Shown here one piece after another: positions 7,861-17,037 of a DNA stretch of 64,000 bases (position 1 is the stretch's first letter; every line of letters starts with the position of its first letter). Origin of the DNA: DAOVFN01 sp964607835 (GTDB lineage: Archaea; Aenigmatarchaeota; Aenigmatarchaeia; QMZP01); NCBI GenBank assembly GCA_964607835.1, contig CAZSLL010000005.1, positions 13,298 through 77,297 of the forward strand. The letters run 5' to 3'. The position numbers and the translations under genes are program-made. The notes beneath the pieces are model-generated. The model searched no databases. It had not been told where the DNA came from and saw only the letters and a list, made by a program, of their open reading frames with translations.

Positions 7861-10800
7861 TTAAGAGGAGCCCCAATTGCTCTTTAGGTTCTCCCACGTG
7901 AGTTCCTGGTTGTTCCTTTTGAAGTAGTACCAGAGCACCAGGACAACCGCCAGTATGACAATCCCTATCAGTGAGAGTAACCACCAGGGAAAGCCCCCGC
8001 CGTCTTGCGGTGTGGACTGATCCCCGCAGCCCTCGTCTATCTGGCCGTCGCAGTCGTTATCTATGCCGTCCCCGCAAATCTCTGTGGAGGGGAATATCGC
8101 ACCCACGCAGTCGCTCCACTGGCCGTCCACGCATGTGGATGAGCCCAGGGCGCAGACCCCCATATTGGACTCCCCGCAGGGCTTTGTTTCGCCCTCGCTG
8201 ATGCACTCGCAGCCATTGTTGACCGTGCCATCACAGTCATCGTCCCTGGAGTTTCCGCAGTCCTCTGTGGCCATGGGGAAGATTGCTCCCTCGCAACGGG
8301 TCCATTCCCCGTTAATACAGTCCCTGGAGCCGAACTCGCATATGCCGTAATCAGTGTCAGGGCCGCATGGGGAACCGGAAAGGTCCTCGTCAACCTCCCC
8401 GTCGCAGTCGTCGTCAAGGCTGTTGCAGGCCTCTTCCTCAGGGAGCTGGCCTCCCTCGCATCCCCCCCACATGCCGCTGGGAAGGCATGTCCTGTTCCCA
8501 GTTCCCCTGCATATCCCCTGACCGTATGCCACCCCGCCGTCTTCTGGGTTGCAGGGCCTGACGTCGCCTGGCTCGCACTCTATGACCGAGAAGTTGAACG
8601 TGCTCTCCCCTGTGTTCTGGTTGACGTCTGTCCTCACTATGGAGAATCCGGTCTTGTCCACGTAGGTCTCGTAGGGAATCTCCCAGGAAAGGGTCCACTG
8701 GGTATCCCCGCTGGAGCCTGTCCTCTGAACCGGCTCCACTTCCTCATCCCCCATCAACAGGGAGACGTGGTCGATTCCTGACTCGTCGCTCACAATGGCG
8801 TTCACAAGCATGGGCTGGTAGTCTGATGATGCCACCTTCTTCGAGTACTGCGGCTCGTCATTGTCAATCTCAGGGGCCTTCGAGTCTATGCGGGTGCCCA
8901 CAATATCTGACCAGTCGCCCTTGTTGCCTGCCATGTCAAAGGCCTGGCAGGAGAAGTAATATGTACTGTTGTGCAGGCCCGTGAAGAGCCTTGAGGGCTC
9001 CTCGATGTCTGTCCAGCCCGAGGTGGGAGAAGTGCAGGGAGAGGGCTCTGATTTTATGCAGAGATCGTATTCCTTTATTCCTGAGCCAGTGTCCTGGCCT
9101 GACCAGTTGAGCATGAACGTGGTCTTGTTAACCACAGGGGGGAGGCTGGAAATATCACAGGAAGGCGGGAACGAGTCGATGACAAAATCCTTGGTGTCAG
9201 CCTGGCTTGGGTTACCAGCCAGGTCAAAGCCGATCAGGGTAAAGGAGTATTCTCCTCCCTCTGCGCCTTCATACTCGAGGGATTTAACCGACCCTCCGAG
9301 ATGCCGGTAAAATTCACCATCAAGCCTGACGACATAGTAATCCATTCCCATGTCTTCCTGGGCCTCCCATGTGAGAGTGAAATTGCCCTGATTACTGTAT
9401 CCAGTGTCGCTTCCTGTGAAAGAGACAACCGGCGGAACCGTGTCAAGTCCCATTGAGTGCATGCCTATAGAGGACGTAACGGTATTCCCGCTCCTGTCAT
9501 AAGTTGCCTCGCATTCGAACCTGTACAAACCGTCATCATCCAGGGTAACGTCGCGTGTGGTCTGGGACTCTTCATTAATCGTGAATGAGTCAACGAACTC
9601 CTGGTAGGTGGAGCCACCGTCAAGGCTCCTCTTTGCCTGTATGCTGTATTCCACGAATGTGCTTCCTGAAACCGGGTCTTCGGAAACCCACTCAAGCGTT
9701 GTTGTGGTCTTGTTGTTGTATTCAGGAAGATTTACAAACTCGCAGGTCGGAAGGTTCCTGTCAATAGTCACATGAAGGGATTTGTGGCCTTCCTCGTTGC
9801 CCACGTAATCCACTGAGTAGAACTCTGTGTAGTAATCGCATGTTTCCCCGTCCGGACAGTCAGAGCCAACGGTGACAGGGTCAGAATACTGCTCAAAACC
9901 AGAGCATTGGGTTGCGTCCCTGGCGTGGCACAAAAGGGTTTCAGCCACACCCGATCCCGCGTCCTGCGCGCTAAGCTTGATTACGAACTCCTTTCCAACC
10001 GTTGTCCCGTCCCCCGGGCAGTCAACGCATGTTGTCTCGGGAGGTTCGGAGTCCCCCCATGTGCCTGAACTGCAGTAGCCCACGTCCTGGAGTGAGCTTC
10101 CGTCGCTATAGCATACGCCGCTGAAGACGCAGCTTCCCTCAGAAGGGCAGCATGAGATGTCATCAGTGCTCTCAGAGCAGACGCCTGTTCCGGCGTCAAT
10201 GCAGTAGGAAAGGAATTCATCGCTGTCGTCCCCGCAGCAGCAGTCTGTCTGGTCGCCATCGTCAATGGGGTCGCAGTCGATACCGCCCGGGCCCCATGCA
10301 TCGGCCCCCTCTGTGCACTGGCAGGCTTCCTGGTGCTTGTCCATATCAAAGTCGTCTGAGCTCGAAAGGCACATCTGCGAACTGTCCAGGCATTCGCCCA
10401 CGAACTCGTACTGGTCATCGCCGCAGCAGCAGGAGGACTGGTCGCCGGACTCATCAGGGTCGCAGTCTATTCCGCCGATGCTCCATTTTCCCTGGCCGTG
10501 TCCGCACTCGCACCAGCCCTGTTCTGAGTCAAAGTCCACGAAATATCCCTCTACCGGTTCGGGGCCAAGCACTTCATAGGTGTTGTCAGTGAAAAAAACC
10601 TTCAGGGTTCCGTTGTACTGGCCCTCGTCAGGGCAGAAGGTGTAGCCTAGGCTGGTTGAGAATACAAAGGGGTCTTCGAGGGTAAGGCATGTGCCAGAGG
10701 TCTCGATATCAAGGTCTATTTCATTGCTGGTGGAGCCTTGGGCTGATATGAGTGTAAGGGTCATGCTGTCAACATCGCACACCTCGCATGGGTCATCAGG

Positions 10801-10905
10801 AGTCCCCTCGCAGTCAGCGAAATCTGAAATCACGACACCGGATAGTGAGGAAAGAGCGATGGCGATGGATATCAAAGAAAGCATCGTGAGTGTTCGAATG
10901 CTCAT
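7861..10905 (-). CDS. Large secreted, membrane-anchored MopE-like surface protein
   Basis: 1014 aa. An N-terminal signal peptide (about residues 1-28) is followed by Cys-rich acidic segments with repeated CDPDESGDQSSCCCGDD-like blocks, several Ig/fibronectin-like beta domains with DTVPPVVSFTG-type starts, then three EACNSLDDDCDGEVDE-like repeats of the MopE metal-binding family. It ends with a proline-rich linker, one transmembrane helix (about 978-1000) and a short basic tail, so it is an outward-facing surface protein. The ATG at 10905 is preferred over 10920 because TTTTTATTC at about 10929-10937 fits a leaderless start there. A role in adhesion or metal binding is likely but unproven. Confidence 0.75.
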   Translation of the reverse strand: MSIRTLTMLSLISIAIALSSLSGVVISDFADCEGTPDDPCEVCDVDSMTLTLISAQGSTSNEIDLDIETSGTCLTLEDPFVFSTSLGYTFCPDEGQYNGTLKVFFTDNTYEVLGPEPVEGYFVDFDSEQGWCECGHGQGKWSIGGIDCDPDESGDQSSCCCGDDQYEFVGECLDSSQMCLSSSDDFDMDKHQEACQCTEGADAWGPGGIDCDPIDDGDQTDCCCGDDSDEFLSYCIDAGTGVCSESTDDISCCPSEGSCVFSGVCYSDGSSLQDVGYCSSGTWGDSEPPETTCVDCPGDGTTVGKEFVIKLSAQDAGSGVAETLLCHARDATQCSGFEQYSDPVTVGSDCPDGETCDYYTEFYSVDYVGNEEGHKSLHVTIDRNLPTCEFVNLPEYNNKTTTTLEWVSEDPVSGSTFVEYSIQAKRSLDGGSTYQEFVDSFTINEESQTTRDVTLDDDGLYRFECEATYDRSGNTVTSSIGMHSMGLDTVPPVVSFTGSDTGYSNQGNFTLTWEAQEDMGMDYYVVRLDGEFYRHLGGSVKSLEYEGAEGGEYSFTLIGFDLAGNPSQADTKDFVIDSFPPSCDISSLPPVVNKTTFMLNWSGQDTGSGIKEYDLCIKSEPSPCTSPTSGWTDIEEPSRLFTGLHNSTYYFSCQAFDMAGNKGDWSDIVGTRIDSKAPEIDNDEPQYSKKVASSDYQPMLVNAIVSDESGIDHVSLLMGDEEVEPVQRTGSSGDTQWTLSWEIPYETYVDKTGFSIVRTDVNQNTGESTFNFSVIECEPGDVRPCNPEDGGVAYGQGICRGTGNRTCLPSGMWGGCEGGQLPEEEACNSLDDDCDGEVDEDLSGSPCGPDTDYGICEFGSRDCINGEWTRCEGAIFPMATEDCGNSRDDDCDGTVNNGCECISEGETKPCGESNMGVCALGSSTCVDGQWSDCVGAIFPSTEICGDGIDNDCDGQIDEGCGDQSTPQDGGGFPWWLLSLIGIVILAVVLVLWYYFKRNNQELTWENLKSNWGSS

Positions 10906-11004
10906 AACATATATTTGCATGAGCTTGAATAAAAAGCCGGCTCCGGGAATGGAACCACTACGCAGGACACTCTAATCACACGAAGAACCAAGGAAAGGCC
11001 TTTC

Positions 11005-11205
11005 TCAGCAGCACTCCCTGAACTTCTCCGCAGACCGGTCATAGGTCTTTTCTGCTTCCTTTGAGAAAAGGCACCCGGGAATCTCGCCTCTCTCCCTGTG
11101 GTGCCTTATGCACTCGCAGCACATGCCCTGTCTGGAGCACGCCTCGTAGGTGCACGTGCAGTCCCTCAGGTTCCTTTCCCGGTTCACGCATTCTGGCATA
11201 AACAT
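11005..11205 (-). CDS. Small Cys-rich protein (DUF6485-like)
   Basis: 66 aa from the ATG at 11205, which follows an AGGAGG with a seven-nt spacing. The pattern CTCTYEACSRQGMCCECI plus a C-terminal CC, with SKEAEKTYDRSAEKF, resembles a small family of cytosolic prokaryotic proteins annotated DUF6485. Eight or more cysteines suggest metal binding. A longer start at 11223 is possible. It is divergent from the protease gene and the two starts are only about 30 bp apart. Confidence 0.6.
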   Translation of the reverse strand: MFMPECVNRERNLRDCTCTYEACSRQGMCCECIRHHRERGEIPGCLFSKEAEKTYDRSAEKFRECC

Positions 11206-11236
11206 ATTTATCGCCTCCTGCATAAGAGATTAACTG

Positions 11237-12004
11237 ATGAAGACCCGGATTCTCGCTCTGCTTATCGGTGTCGCCCTGGGCGCATACATGGGGGGCTATC
11301 TCAGCTCCGAGACCGTGACCTACTACAACTACTCCACCACTGTGGCTTCACTGAAGCCGCTTTCTGACATATTCAATGAGAGCGAGGTCTCCCAAGCCAC
11401 CATAATCGTTCCCGCAGTTGACCAGAGCGGTCAGGGGGTGACCACCACGCTGGAGGTCCAGATAGTGCCGGGCTCCAGGAGGGCGCTGGTGGACATTGAC
11501 AAGCTTCTGTTCTGGACAGACACCCAGAACTCCATAAGGGTGTCCAGGAGCGTGGCTGAGAACGTGACAGGCCTGGACCTCTCGTTCTACGACATCATCT
11601 ATACCATAAGGGCAGAGGCCACTGTAATCGAAGGGCCATCCGCTGGCGCGGCCATGACCATAGCCACCATAGGGGCCCTGACAGGCATTGGCCCTGGGAA
11701 CGAGGTCATGATAACAGGAACCATAAACCATGACGGCACCATCGGCCCTGTGGGGGAGATTCTTTCCAAGGCCAGGGCAGCAAAGGGCATGGGAGCAGAG
11801 ATTATGCTCGTTCCGGGGGGCCAGTCTGAGCAGGTGGTATATGAGAACAGGGAAAGCTGCTACAGGTCAGGGATAAGCAGGATATGCAGCATAGAGAGAG
11901 TGCCTGTGGAGGTGGACATAAGCGAGGAGGCAGGGATAGAGGTCATCGAGGTGGAGCATATAATGGAGGCTATTCCATATTTCTTTCAGGAGGAGAACGG
12001 TTAA
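11237..12004 (+). CDS. Membrane-anchored Lon-type (S16) protease domain protein
   Basis: 255 aa. A signal anchor (residues 4-24) is followed by an extracytoplasmic part and an S16 peptidase domain. The catalytic Ser sits in EGPSAGAAMTIA and the Lys in the SKARAAKGMGAE segment, giving the Ser-Lys dyad of Lon. There is no AAA+ domain, so it belongs to the stand-alone secreted S16-like proteins known in archaea. Substrates are unknown. Confidence 0.78.
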   Translation: MKTRILALLIGVALGAYMGGYLSSETVTYYNYSTTVASLKPLSDIFNESEVSQATIIVPAVDQSGQGVTTTLEVQIVPGSRRALVDIDKLLFWTDTQNSIRVSRSVAENVTGLDLSFYDIIYTIRAEATVIEGPSAGAAMTIATIGALTGIGPGNEVMITGTINHDGTIGPVGEILSKARAAKGMGAEIMLVPGGQSEQVVYENRESCYRSGISRICSIERVPVEVDISEEAGIEVIEVEHIMEAIPYFFQEENG

Positions 12005-12039
12005 AGCCCTGAGCAGGTATTGTTTCTAACGGTGGAATT

Positions 12040-12795
12040 ATGATAGACGTGCACGCCCATCTTTGCTATAAGGACTTTGACAGGGATGTTGATGAGATAG
12101 TGAAGAGGTGCAGGGAGGAGCTCGAGGCCGTGGTGGTCTCTGCTGCCCGCCATGACGAGGGGCTGAAGGTGCTGGAGCTGTGCAGGAGGAACCCTGGTTT
12201 CCTTTTTCCAACGCTCGGGTACCATCCCACAGAGGGCACGGGCTTCAGGGAGGTCATGAAGCTAATAAGGGAGAATTCTGATTCAGTGGTGGCAGTGGGC
12301 GAGGTGGGCCTGGACTACCACTGGGAGAAGAACCCGAAGAAGAGGAGGGCTCAGCAGGAGGTTTTCAGGGAGTTCATTTCCCTGGCGCAGGAGCTGAAAA
12401 AGCCACTGGTCATACACAGCTGGGACGCCGAGAGGGAGTGCTTCCAGCTCGTGAGGGAGAGCGGGCTTGCCTGCGTGTTCCACTGCTACTCAGGGAGCAG
12501 GGAGCTGGCAGAGGAGATTATTCAGGTCCCGGATTTCTACGTGTCCATCTCCACCCAGATTCTGTTCAACAAGAACCTCAGGAAGGTTGCCAAGAGGATT
12601 CCACTGGAGAGGATGCTCCTGGAAACAGACGCCCCCTTCCTGTCGCCTGTGAAGGGGGAAAGGAACGTTCCCTGGAACATTCTGCTCTCAGCAGAGAAGC
12701 TCGCAAAGCTCCTTCATGTTGACTCCGCTGAGGTTCTCAACGCCGCGAGGGAGAACGCAGAGAGGGTGTTCGGTCTGGGGGACAAGAGTATATAA
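12040..12795 (+). CDS. tatD: TatD-family metal-dependent hydrolase
   Basis: 251 aa. It starts MIDVHAHL, giving the HxH metal pair, and also shows GEVGLDYHW, VIHSW and LETDAPFLSP, the metal-site segments of TatD nucleases/hydrolases in order. Length is normal. TatD enzymes act as Mg-dependent 3'-5' exonucleases in several organisms; the archaeal substrate is not established. Its 3' end is 23 bp from the start of the RqcH gene. Confidence 0.88.
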   Translation: MIDVHAHLCYKDFDRDVDEIVKRCREELEAVVVSAARHDEGLKVLELCRRNPGFLFPTLGYHPTEGTGFREVMKLIRENSDSVVAVGEVGLDYHWEKNPKKRRAQQEVFREFISLAQELKKPLVIHSWDAERECFQLVRESGLACVFHCYSGSRELAEEIIQVPDFYVSISTQILFNKNLRKVAKRIPLERMLLETDAPFLSPVKGERNVPWNILLSAEKLAKLLHVDSAEVLNAARENAERVFGLGDKSI

Positions 12796-12817
12796 GAATT
12801 CAGGACATTCTTTAATC

Positions 12818-14950
12818 ATGAGCTTGCAGGAGCAGCCCAAGCAGGAGATGACCTCGCTGGACATAAGGATTATGGCCAGGGAGCTCAGGAAGGCCCTCAC
12901 CGGCGGGAAGGTCAGGAAGATATACCAGTACGGGAGAGCGGGTTCAAGGAAGTTCCTGTTTGAGGTGTACATGCCACAGAAAGGGGCGGAGTGGTTGTAT
13001 TTCGACAACTCAAAGATTTTCATGACCAGGAGGAAGAAGGCTGCGCCCCAGGAGCCCCCCACTTTCTGCATGTTCCTCAGGAAGCACCTCATGAGCTCAA
13101 AAATCAAGAGCATAAGGCAGCACGAGTTCGACCGTATAGTGGAGATAATCTTCGACGAGAGCATACTAATCATCGAGATGTTCTCAGCAGGCAATGTCAT
13201 ACTCTGCGACACCATGTACAACATCATCATGCCGCTCGAGTTCCAGAAGTGGAAGGGCAGGGAGGTAAAACCCAAGGTGCCATACAAGTACCCCCCCAGG
13301 CTGAGCAATCCCTACGCCATGGAGTTCGACTCCTTCAGGAGGTCACTGGCAGGGAGCGAGAGGATCGCGGCCGCCCACCTCGCTGTTCAGATGGGGTTCG
13401 GGGCACAGTACGCCAATGAGCTCTGCGCGAGGGCGGGGGTGGACCCGGCAAAGCCAGGACAGCAGTTGTCACTGGAGGAGGCTTCAGGGATTTTCAAGGC
13501 CATTAGGGAGATGGACGAGGGTCAGGTGCTGCCATCCGTATACCAGGGCGCAGTGTCCCCGTTCCCGCTCAGGACCATGGCAAATGAAAAGCCAAAGGGA
13601 GCGGGAAGCCTCTCAGAGGCCTTCGACGACTTCTTCTCAGAGCAGCAGATTGAAACAGCCAGGGATGAGGCCGTCCAGGGAGCGGCCCAGGAGAGGGAGA
13701 GGGTTGACAGGATACTCACTCAGCAGGATCAGGCCAGGGAGAAGTGGCTGAGGATAGCCAACGAGTCCACTGAGAAGGGAAACCGGATATACGGCTCCTA
13801 TCCCGCAGTGGAGGCGGCGCTGAACGGGGTAGCCAAGGCAAGGAGCTCAGGGATGTCCTGGGACGAGATAAAGGAGGCCGTGCGGGGCGAGCAGACCCCT
13901 GAAGCAGAGTCCATAAAGGAGATAAGGCAGGGCGACGGGATTATGGTCCTTGACCTCGGCGGCATGGATGTGGAGGTTGAGGTCAACAAGTCAGTGGAGG
14001 CGAACGCGGCCAGGTATTACGAGGACGCCAAGTGGGCCAAGAAAAAGCTCGAGGGAGCAGGGCAGGCACAGGAGCAGTTCACTGAGAAGCGCGAGCAGGC
14101 ACAGGCCCAGGAGGACAGGGTGCTGGGAGAGGACTTCAAGAGCATGCTCTTCCCCAGGGAAAAGAAGCCTGCGGAGGATGCTGGCGAGCCTTCGCAGCAG
14201 GAGAATAGCGAAACTGAAAAGGCTGACAGCGAGGAGGCCATCCAGGAGCTGGAGAGGATTGCCGTGCAGGCCCAGGAGCCCAGGCCAGAGAAGAAGAGGT
14301 GGTACGAGAAGTTCAGGTGGTTCTTCTCGTCTGACGGCTTTCTGGTGGTGGCGGGAAGGAGCGCTGACCAGAACGAGCTCCTTCTCAAGAGGCACACAGA
14401 CCCCAATGACATAGTATTCCACGCGGACATACAGGGCGCGGCCTTCGTGGTCATAAAGGCCCAGGGCCTCGAGGTTCCTGAAACCACCAAAAGGGAGGCA
14501 GCGGAGTTCTCTGCAGCCAACTCCAAGGCCTGGAGCAGGGGGCTGGGGACGGTGGATATATTCTCGGTTCCCAGGGACAGGGTGTCCAAGAGCCCGCCCT
14601 CAGGGCAGTACCTGCCCAAGGGAAGCTTCATGATTCACGGTGAGAGGGAATGGTACAGGAACCTTGAGCTCAAGGTTTCCCTGGGTGTCAAGCTGGACAG
14701 GGAGGCGGGCAAGGCGAGGGTCCTTGCCGGGCCAGTCATGCCCATAAGGAAGGCCTCAAACTATTTCGTGACCCTGAAGCCGGGGTTCAAGAAGTCAATG
14801 GAGCTTTCGAGGACCATAAAGAACAAGCTCCTGGCCAAGGCCATGCCAGAGGACCGCTTCCTTCTTGAGAAGCTCCAGCTGGACGAAATCCAGGTTGCCG
14901 CTCCGCCCGGAATGGCTGACGTGGTGGAGCACGCGGGGGAGGCGGTATAG
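12818..14950 (+). CDS. RqcH/NEMF-type ribosome quality-control factor
   Basis: 711 aa. It has an N-terminal NFACT-N domain (about 10-270), a helical coiled-coil middle and a C-terminal NFACT-R (DUF814) domain with the conserved RWFFSSDGFLVVAGRSADQN start at about residues 497-516. Homologues (Rqc2, NEMF, RqcH) bind split large ribosomal subunits that still carry peptidyl-tRNA. The ATG at 12818 is chosen because a TATA box GTATATAAG at 12788-12796 lies about 26 nt upstream. The stop codon is directly followed by the ATG of the ferredoxin-like gene, indicating an operon. Confidence 0.9.
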   Translation: MSLQEQPKQEMTSLDIRIMARELRKALTGGKVRKIYQYGRAGSRKFLFEVYMPQKGAEWLYFDNSKIFMTRRKKAAPQEPPTFCMFLRKHLMSSKIKSIRQHEFDRIVEIIFDESILIIEMFSAGNVILCDTMYNIIMPLEFQKWKGREVKPKVPYKYPPRLSNPYAMEFDSFRRSLAGSERIAAAHLAVQMGFGAQYANELCARAGVDPAKPGQQLSLEEASGIFKAIREMDEGQVLPSVYQGAVSPFPLRTMANEKPKGAGSLSEAFDDFFSEQQIETARDEAVQGAAQERERVDRILTQQDQAREKWLRIANESTEKGNRIYGSYPAVEAALNGVAKARSSGMSWDEIKEAVRGEQTPEAESIKEIRQGDGIMVLDLGGMDVEVEVNKSVEANAARYYEDAKWAKKKLEGAGQAQEQFTEKREQAQAQEDRVLGEDFKSMLFPREKKPAEDAGEPSQQENSETEKADSEEAIQELERIAVQAQEPRPEKKRWYEKFRWFFSSDGFLVVAGRSADQNELLLKRHTDPNDIVFHADIQGAAFVVIKAQGLEVPETTKREAAEFSAANSKAWSRGLGTVDIFSVPRDRVSKSPPSGQYLPKGSFMIHGEREWYRNLELKVSLGVKLDREAGKARVLAGPVMPIRKASNYFVTLKPGFKKSMELSRTIKNKLLAKAMPEDRFLLEKLQLDEIQVAAPPGMADVVEHAGEAV

Positions 14951-15565
14951 ATGCCTGTGCTAATCAACTTCAAGATATGCGACAACTCAGAGGACTGCAA
15001 CGGGATAAGAGCATGCCCATCAGGGGCCTTTCACTGGGACAGGAAAGGAAAGACCATTGCAGTGGATGAGGAGAGGTGCATAGATTGCGGAAAGTGCGCT
15101 GATGCCTGCGATGTGGGGGCCATAAGGTTCGCGAAAGACCAGGAAGAGGCCCGGAGAATCAAGAAGGAGATTGACAGGGACCCCAGGAGGGCATCTGACC
15201 TCTTCATTGACCGCTATGGTTCAGAGCCCGTGGGCAGGACGTACAACCTTCCCCAGAGGAGGTTCGAGAAGCTGGTCCTGAAGTCAGGGAAGTTCTCTGT
15301 CATAGAGCTGTTTGATGATGGTTCCATAGAGTGCCTTCTGAACTCCATACCCGTGAGGGAGCTGCTCAGGGACATCGACACCTTCTACAGGAAGGTCAGG
15401 GTCGAGAAGGAATCCATACTCAAGAAGTTCGGGGTCAGGAAGCTTCCGTGCCTGCTCGTGTTCAACCGGGGCAAGCTGGCAGGCAAGATAGAGGGCTATT
15501 ACGACATCACCAGGAAGGAAGAGCTCAGGAAGAAGATTGAGAAAATACTGGACTCGATGGAGTGA
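14951..15565 (+). CDS. 4Fe-4S ferredoxin domain fused to a thioredoxin-like domain
   Basis: 204 aa. Residues 1-70 carry a ferredoxin-type CIDCGKCADACDVGA cluster motif and a less regular first set of cysteines (CDNSEDCNGIRACP). After a linker, residues 110-200 form a thioredoxin-like fold with KFGVRKLPCLLVFNRGK, in which only one cysteine of the usual pair is present. It probably moves electrons in the cytoplasm; partners are unknown. Its start codon abuts the RqcH stop. Confidence 0.72.
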   Translation: MPVLINFKICDNSEDCNGIRACPSGAFHWDRKGKTIAVDEERCIDCGKCADACDVGAIRFAKDQEEARRIKKEIDRDPRRASDLFIDRYGSEPVGRTYNLPQRRFEKLVLKSGKFSVIELFDDGSIECLLNSIPVRELLRDIDTFYRKVRVEKESILKKFGVRKLPCLLVFNRGKLAGKIEGYYDITRKEELRKKIEKILDSME

Positions 15566-15566
15566 G

Positions 15567-16529
15567 TCAAAGCTGCTTGTTCAGCTCGGCAAGGAATTTC
15601 CTGAACGTGCCGAGGGGAATCTTGGCACCCGCTGCTGCGGCGTGGCCTCCTCCGGAGCCCCCCACTGCCTCTGCCGCCCTGTCTGCCAGGGCATTGAGCT
15701 TGAGGGAATAGTCCCTGGTTCTCATGGTAATGTCAACGTACCTGGAGCGGGTGTGGGCAGAGACCCCCATGGGCTTGTCCCTGACTGTGGCAGCGAACAA
15801 TGCAGATGGTCCCCTGAATCCGAATGTCGGAAGGTCCTTTATGAACCCCACCTTTCCGCTGGCCTGAGCCTTCTGCTTGATTATCTCATAGAGCTCGAAC
15901 TCCCTGTTCACAGCCTCCCTGGCGCTCTTGACCAGGCCGGGAATGTTGGAGGGGTTCTTCCCGCTGGCAAAGGTCTTTACCAAAGCCCTCTTTCCGTTGT
16001 AGTCAGCGAACTGGCTGTTCTTGATTCCCAGGCTGATGGCAGAGACCTCGAAATACAGGGCCCTCCTGTCCCAGTTCTTTATCCTTTCCCTGACAAAGGG
16101 GGTATCGTCCGAGTAGTCCCCTATGGCCCCGTATATTGCAAGCCAAATCCTCTCCCTGGGTATGGTGCCCATGAAGTGCCTGTATATGAGCTCTGATGCG
16201 CTCACGTCCCTTCCGTGCTTATAGACGCTCACGGCATTGTCTATCTGGCCCTTCCTTATGGTGGGAGGGATGTTATGGTGGTCGAAATAGAGTATCTCTG
16301 AGCCGCTTGCCTTCCTTTCGGACAGGAGCTTGACAACAGCAGGGGCGTCCTGCTTGGTGAGGGCTATGTCAGTTATCACTATCCTCGAAGACCTAAGGTC
16401 TATGAGGTCAGAGCGGATTGATGTGGGCCTGGTGAAGAAAACCCTTGATCCGGGGAAGGCGGTGAGCGCCACGGCTCCCGCGCATATCCCGTCAGGGTCG
16501 GCGTGGGTGAGAATAATTGTGTCAGTCAT
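15567..16529 (-). CDS. DHH-family phosphoesterase
   Basis: 320 aa from the ATG at 16529. Motifs are DTIILTHADPDG (DxD metal site), the DHH triad in LYFDHHNIP and the C-terminal GGSGGGHAAAAGAKIP of the DHHA1 domain. Such archaeal enzymes are RecJ-like exonucleases or small nucleotide phosphodiesterases; which one cannot be told here. A GTG start at 16553 would add eight residues but overlaps the TATA-like AATATAAAG. It is convergent with and immediately next to the ferredoxin-like gene. Confidence 0.82.
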   Translation of the reverse strand: MTDTIILTHADPDGICAGAVALTAFPGSRVFFTRPTSIRSDLIDLRSSRIVITDIALTKQDAPAVVKLLSERKASGSEILYFDHHNIPPTIRKGQIDNAVSVYKHGRDVSASELIYRHFMGTIPRERIWLAIYGAIGDYSDDTPFVRERIKNWDRRALYFEVSAISLGIKNSQFADYNGKRALVKTFASGKNPSNIPGLVKSAREAVNREFELYEIIKQKAQASGKVGFIKDLPTFGFRGPSALFAATVRDKPMGVSAHTRSRYVDITMRTRDYSLKLNALADRAAEAVGGSGGGHAAAAGAKIPLGTFRKFLAELNKQL

Positions 16530-16595
16530 GTGCAATCCCTTTATATTGCACACCGCCTGAATAAATGCTTAAAAACCCTGCGGGAAATTCATACC

Positions 16596-16754
16596 ATGGA
16601 AAGGCCAGGACTGTGCGTGATATGCGGTAGGGTCGCAGACCCGGCATACACCTGCATGCTCTGCGGCGCCATTGTGTGCTCAGAGCATTTCGACATGGAG
16701 AAGGGTGTGTGCAACAGGTGCCTTTCCAGAACAGGGCGCTCTTCCGGGATTTAA
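16596..16754 (+). CDS. Small zinc-finger protein
   Basis: 52 aa. Four cysteine pairs, CVICG...CMLCGAIVC...C..C, with EHFDMEKGVCNRC, give a double zinc-binding module like HIT- or B-box-type fingers. A TATA-like GCTTAAAAAC at 16568-16577 lies about 25 nt before the ATG, supporting leaderless expression from this start. Divergent from the DHH gene. No specific function is visible. Confidence 0.6.
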   Translation: MERPGLCVICGRVADPAYTCMLCGAIVCSEHFDMEKGVCNRCLSRTGRSSGI

Positions 16755-16876
16755 AACCCAGGGAGTTTGTTCGAGCCGGGGTGGCGGAACGGCTAGCGAG
16801 CTGGCCAGATTAAGAGTGATTGAATGCGGTCTGAAAGACCGGCGGTCAGCCGTCCGTAAAACGCGCACGACTGGAA

Positions 16877-16928
16877 ACACAATCGCACTGGAGCGTATGC
16901 GGCTGAGAAGCAGCCGATTGTGCCTTCA
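16877..16928 (+). other. Canonical-position intron of tRNA-Ser carrying the 20-nt leader motif
   Basis: The intron holds AATCGCACTGGAGCGTATGC (16881-16900) followed by hairpin GGCTG-AGAAG-CAGCC. CACAATCG near its 5' end pairs with CGATTGTG near its 3' end. The 20-mer matches the leader motif of uS12 at 18 of 20 positions. Confidence 0.7.
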
Positions 16929-16959
16929 ATCGTGTGTCCGAAAGGACGTGCAGGTTCAA

Positions 16960-17037
16960 AGAACCCTTTTGCGCAGGCAAGCGCGCAAAAGCGTTCGCGG
17001 AAAGAACGCTACCGCACTAATGCGGTCGGGTCTGGGA
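16960..17037 (+). other. T-loop insertion of tRNA-Ser (AGAACCCTTTT element)
   Basis: It begins AGAACCCTTTTGCGC, pairs TTTTGCGC with GCGCAAAA, then has AGCGTT-CGCGGAAAG-AACGCT. The same series of segments recurs in the insertions of tRNA-Arg and tRNA-Leu. The T-loop is restored as TTCAA plus AT on removal. Confidence 0.7.

Noticed and set aside
16799..16838. First reading of the serine tRNA as tRNA-Leu(UAA) from the ATTAAGA stretch
   Set aside because: Its 3' anticodon strand is missing and the discriminator is G; the GGA assignment gives complete stems and normal length after removing inserts.
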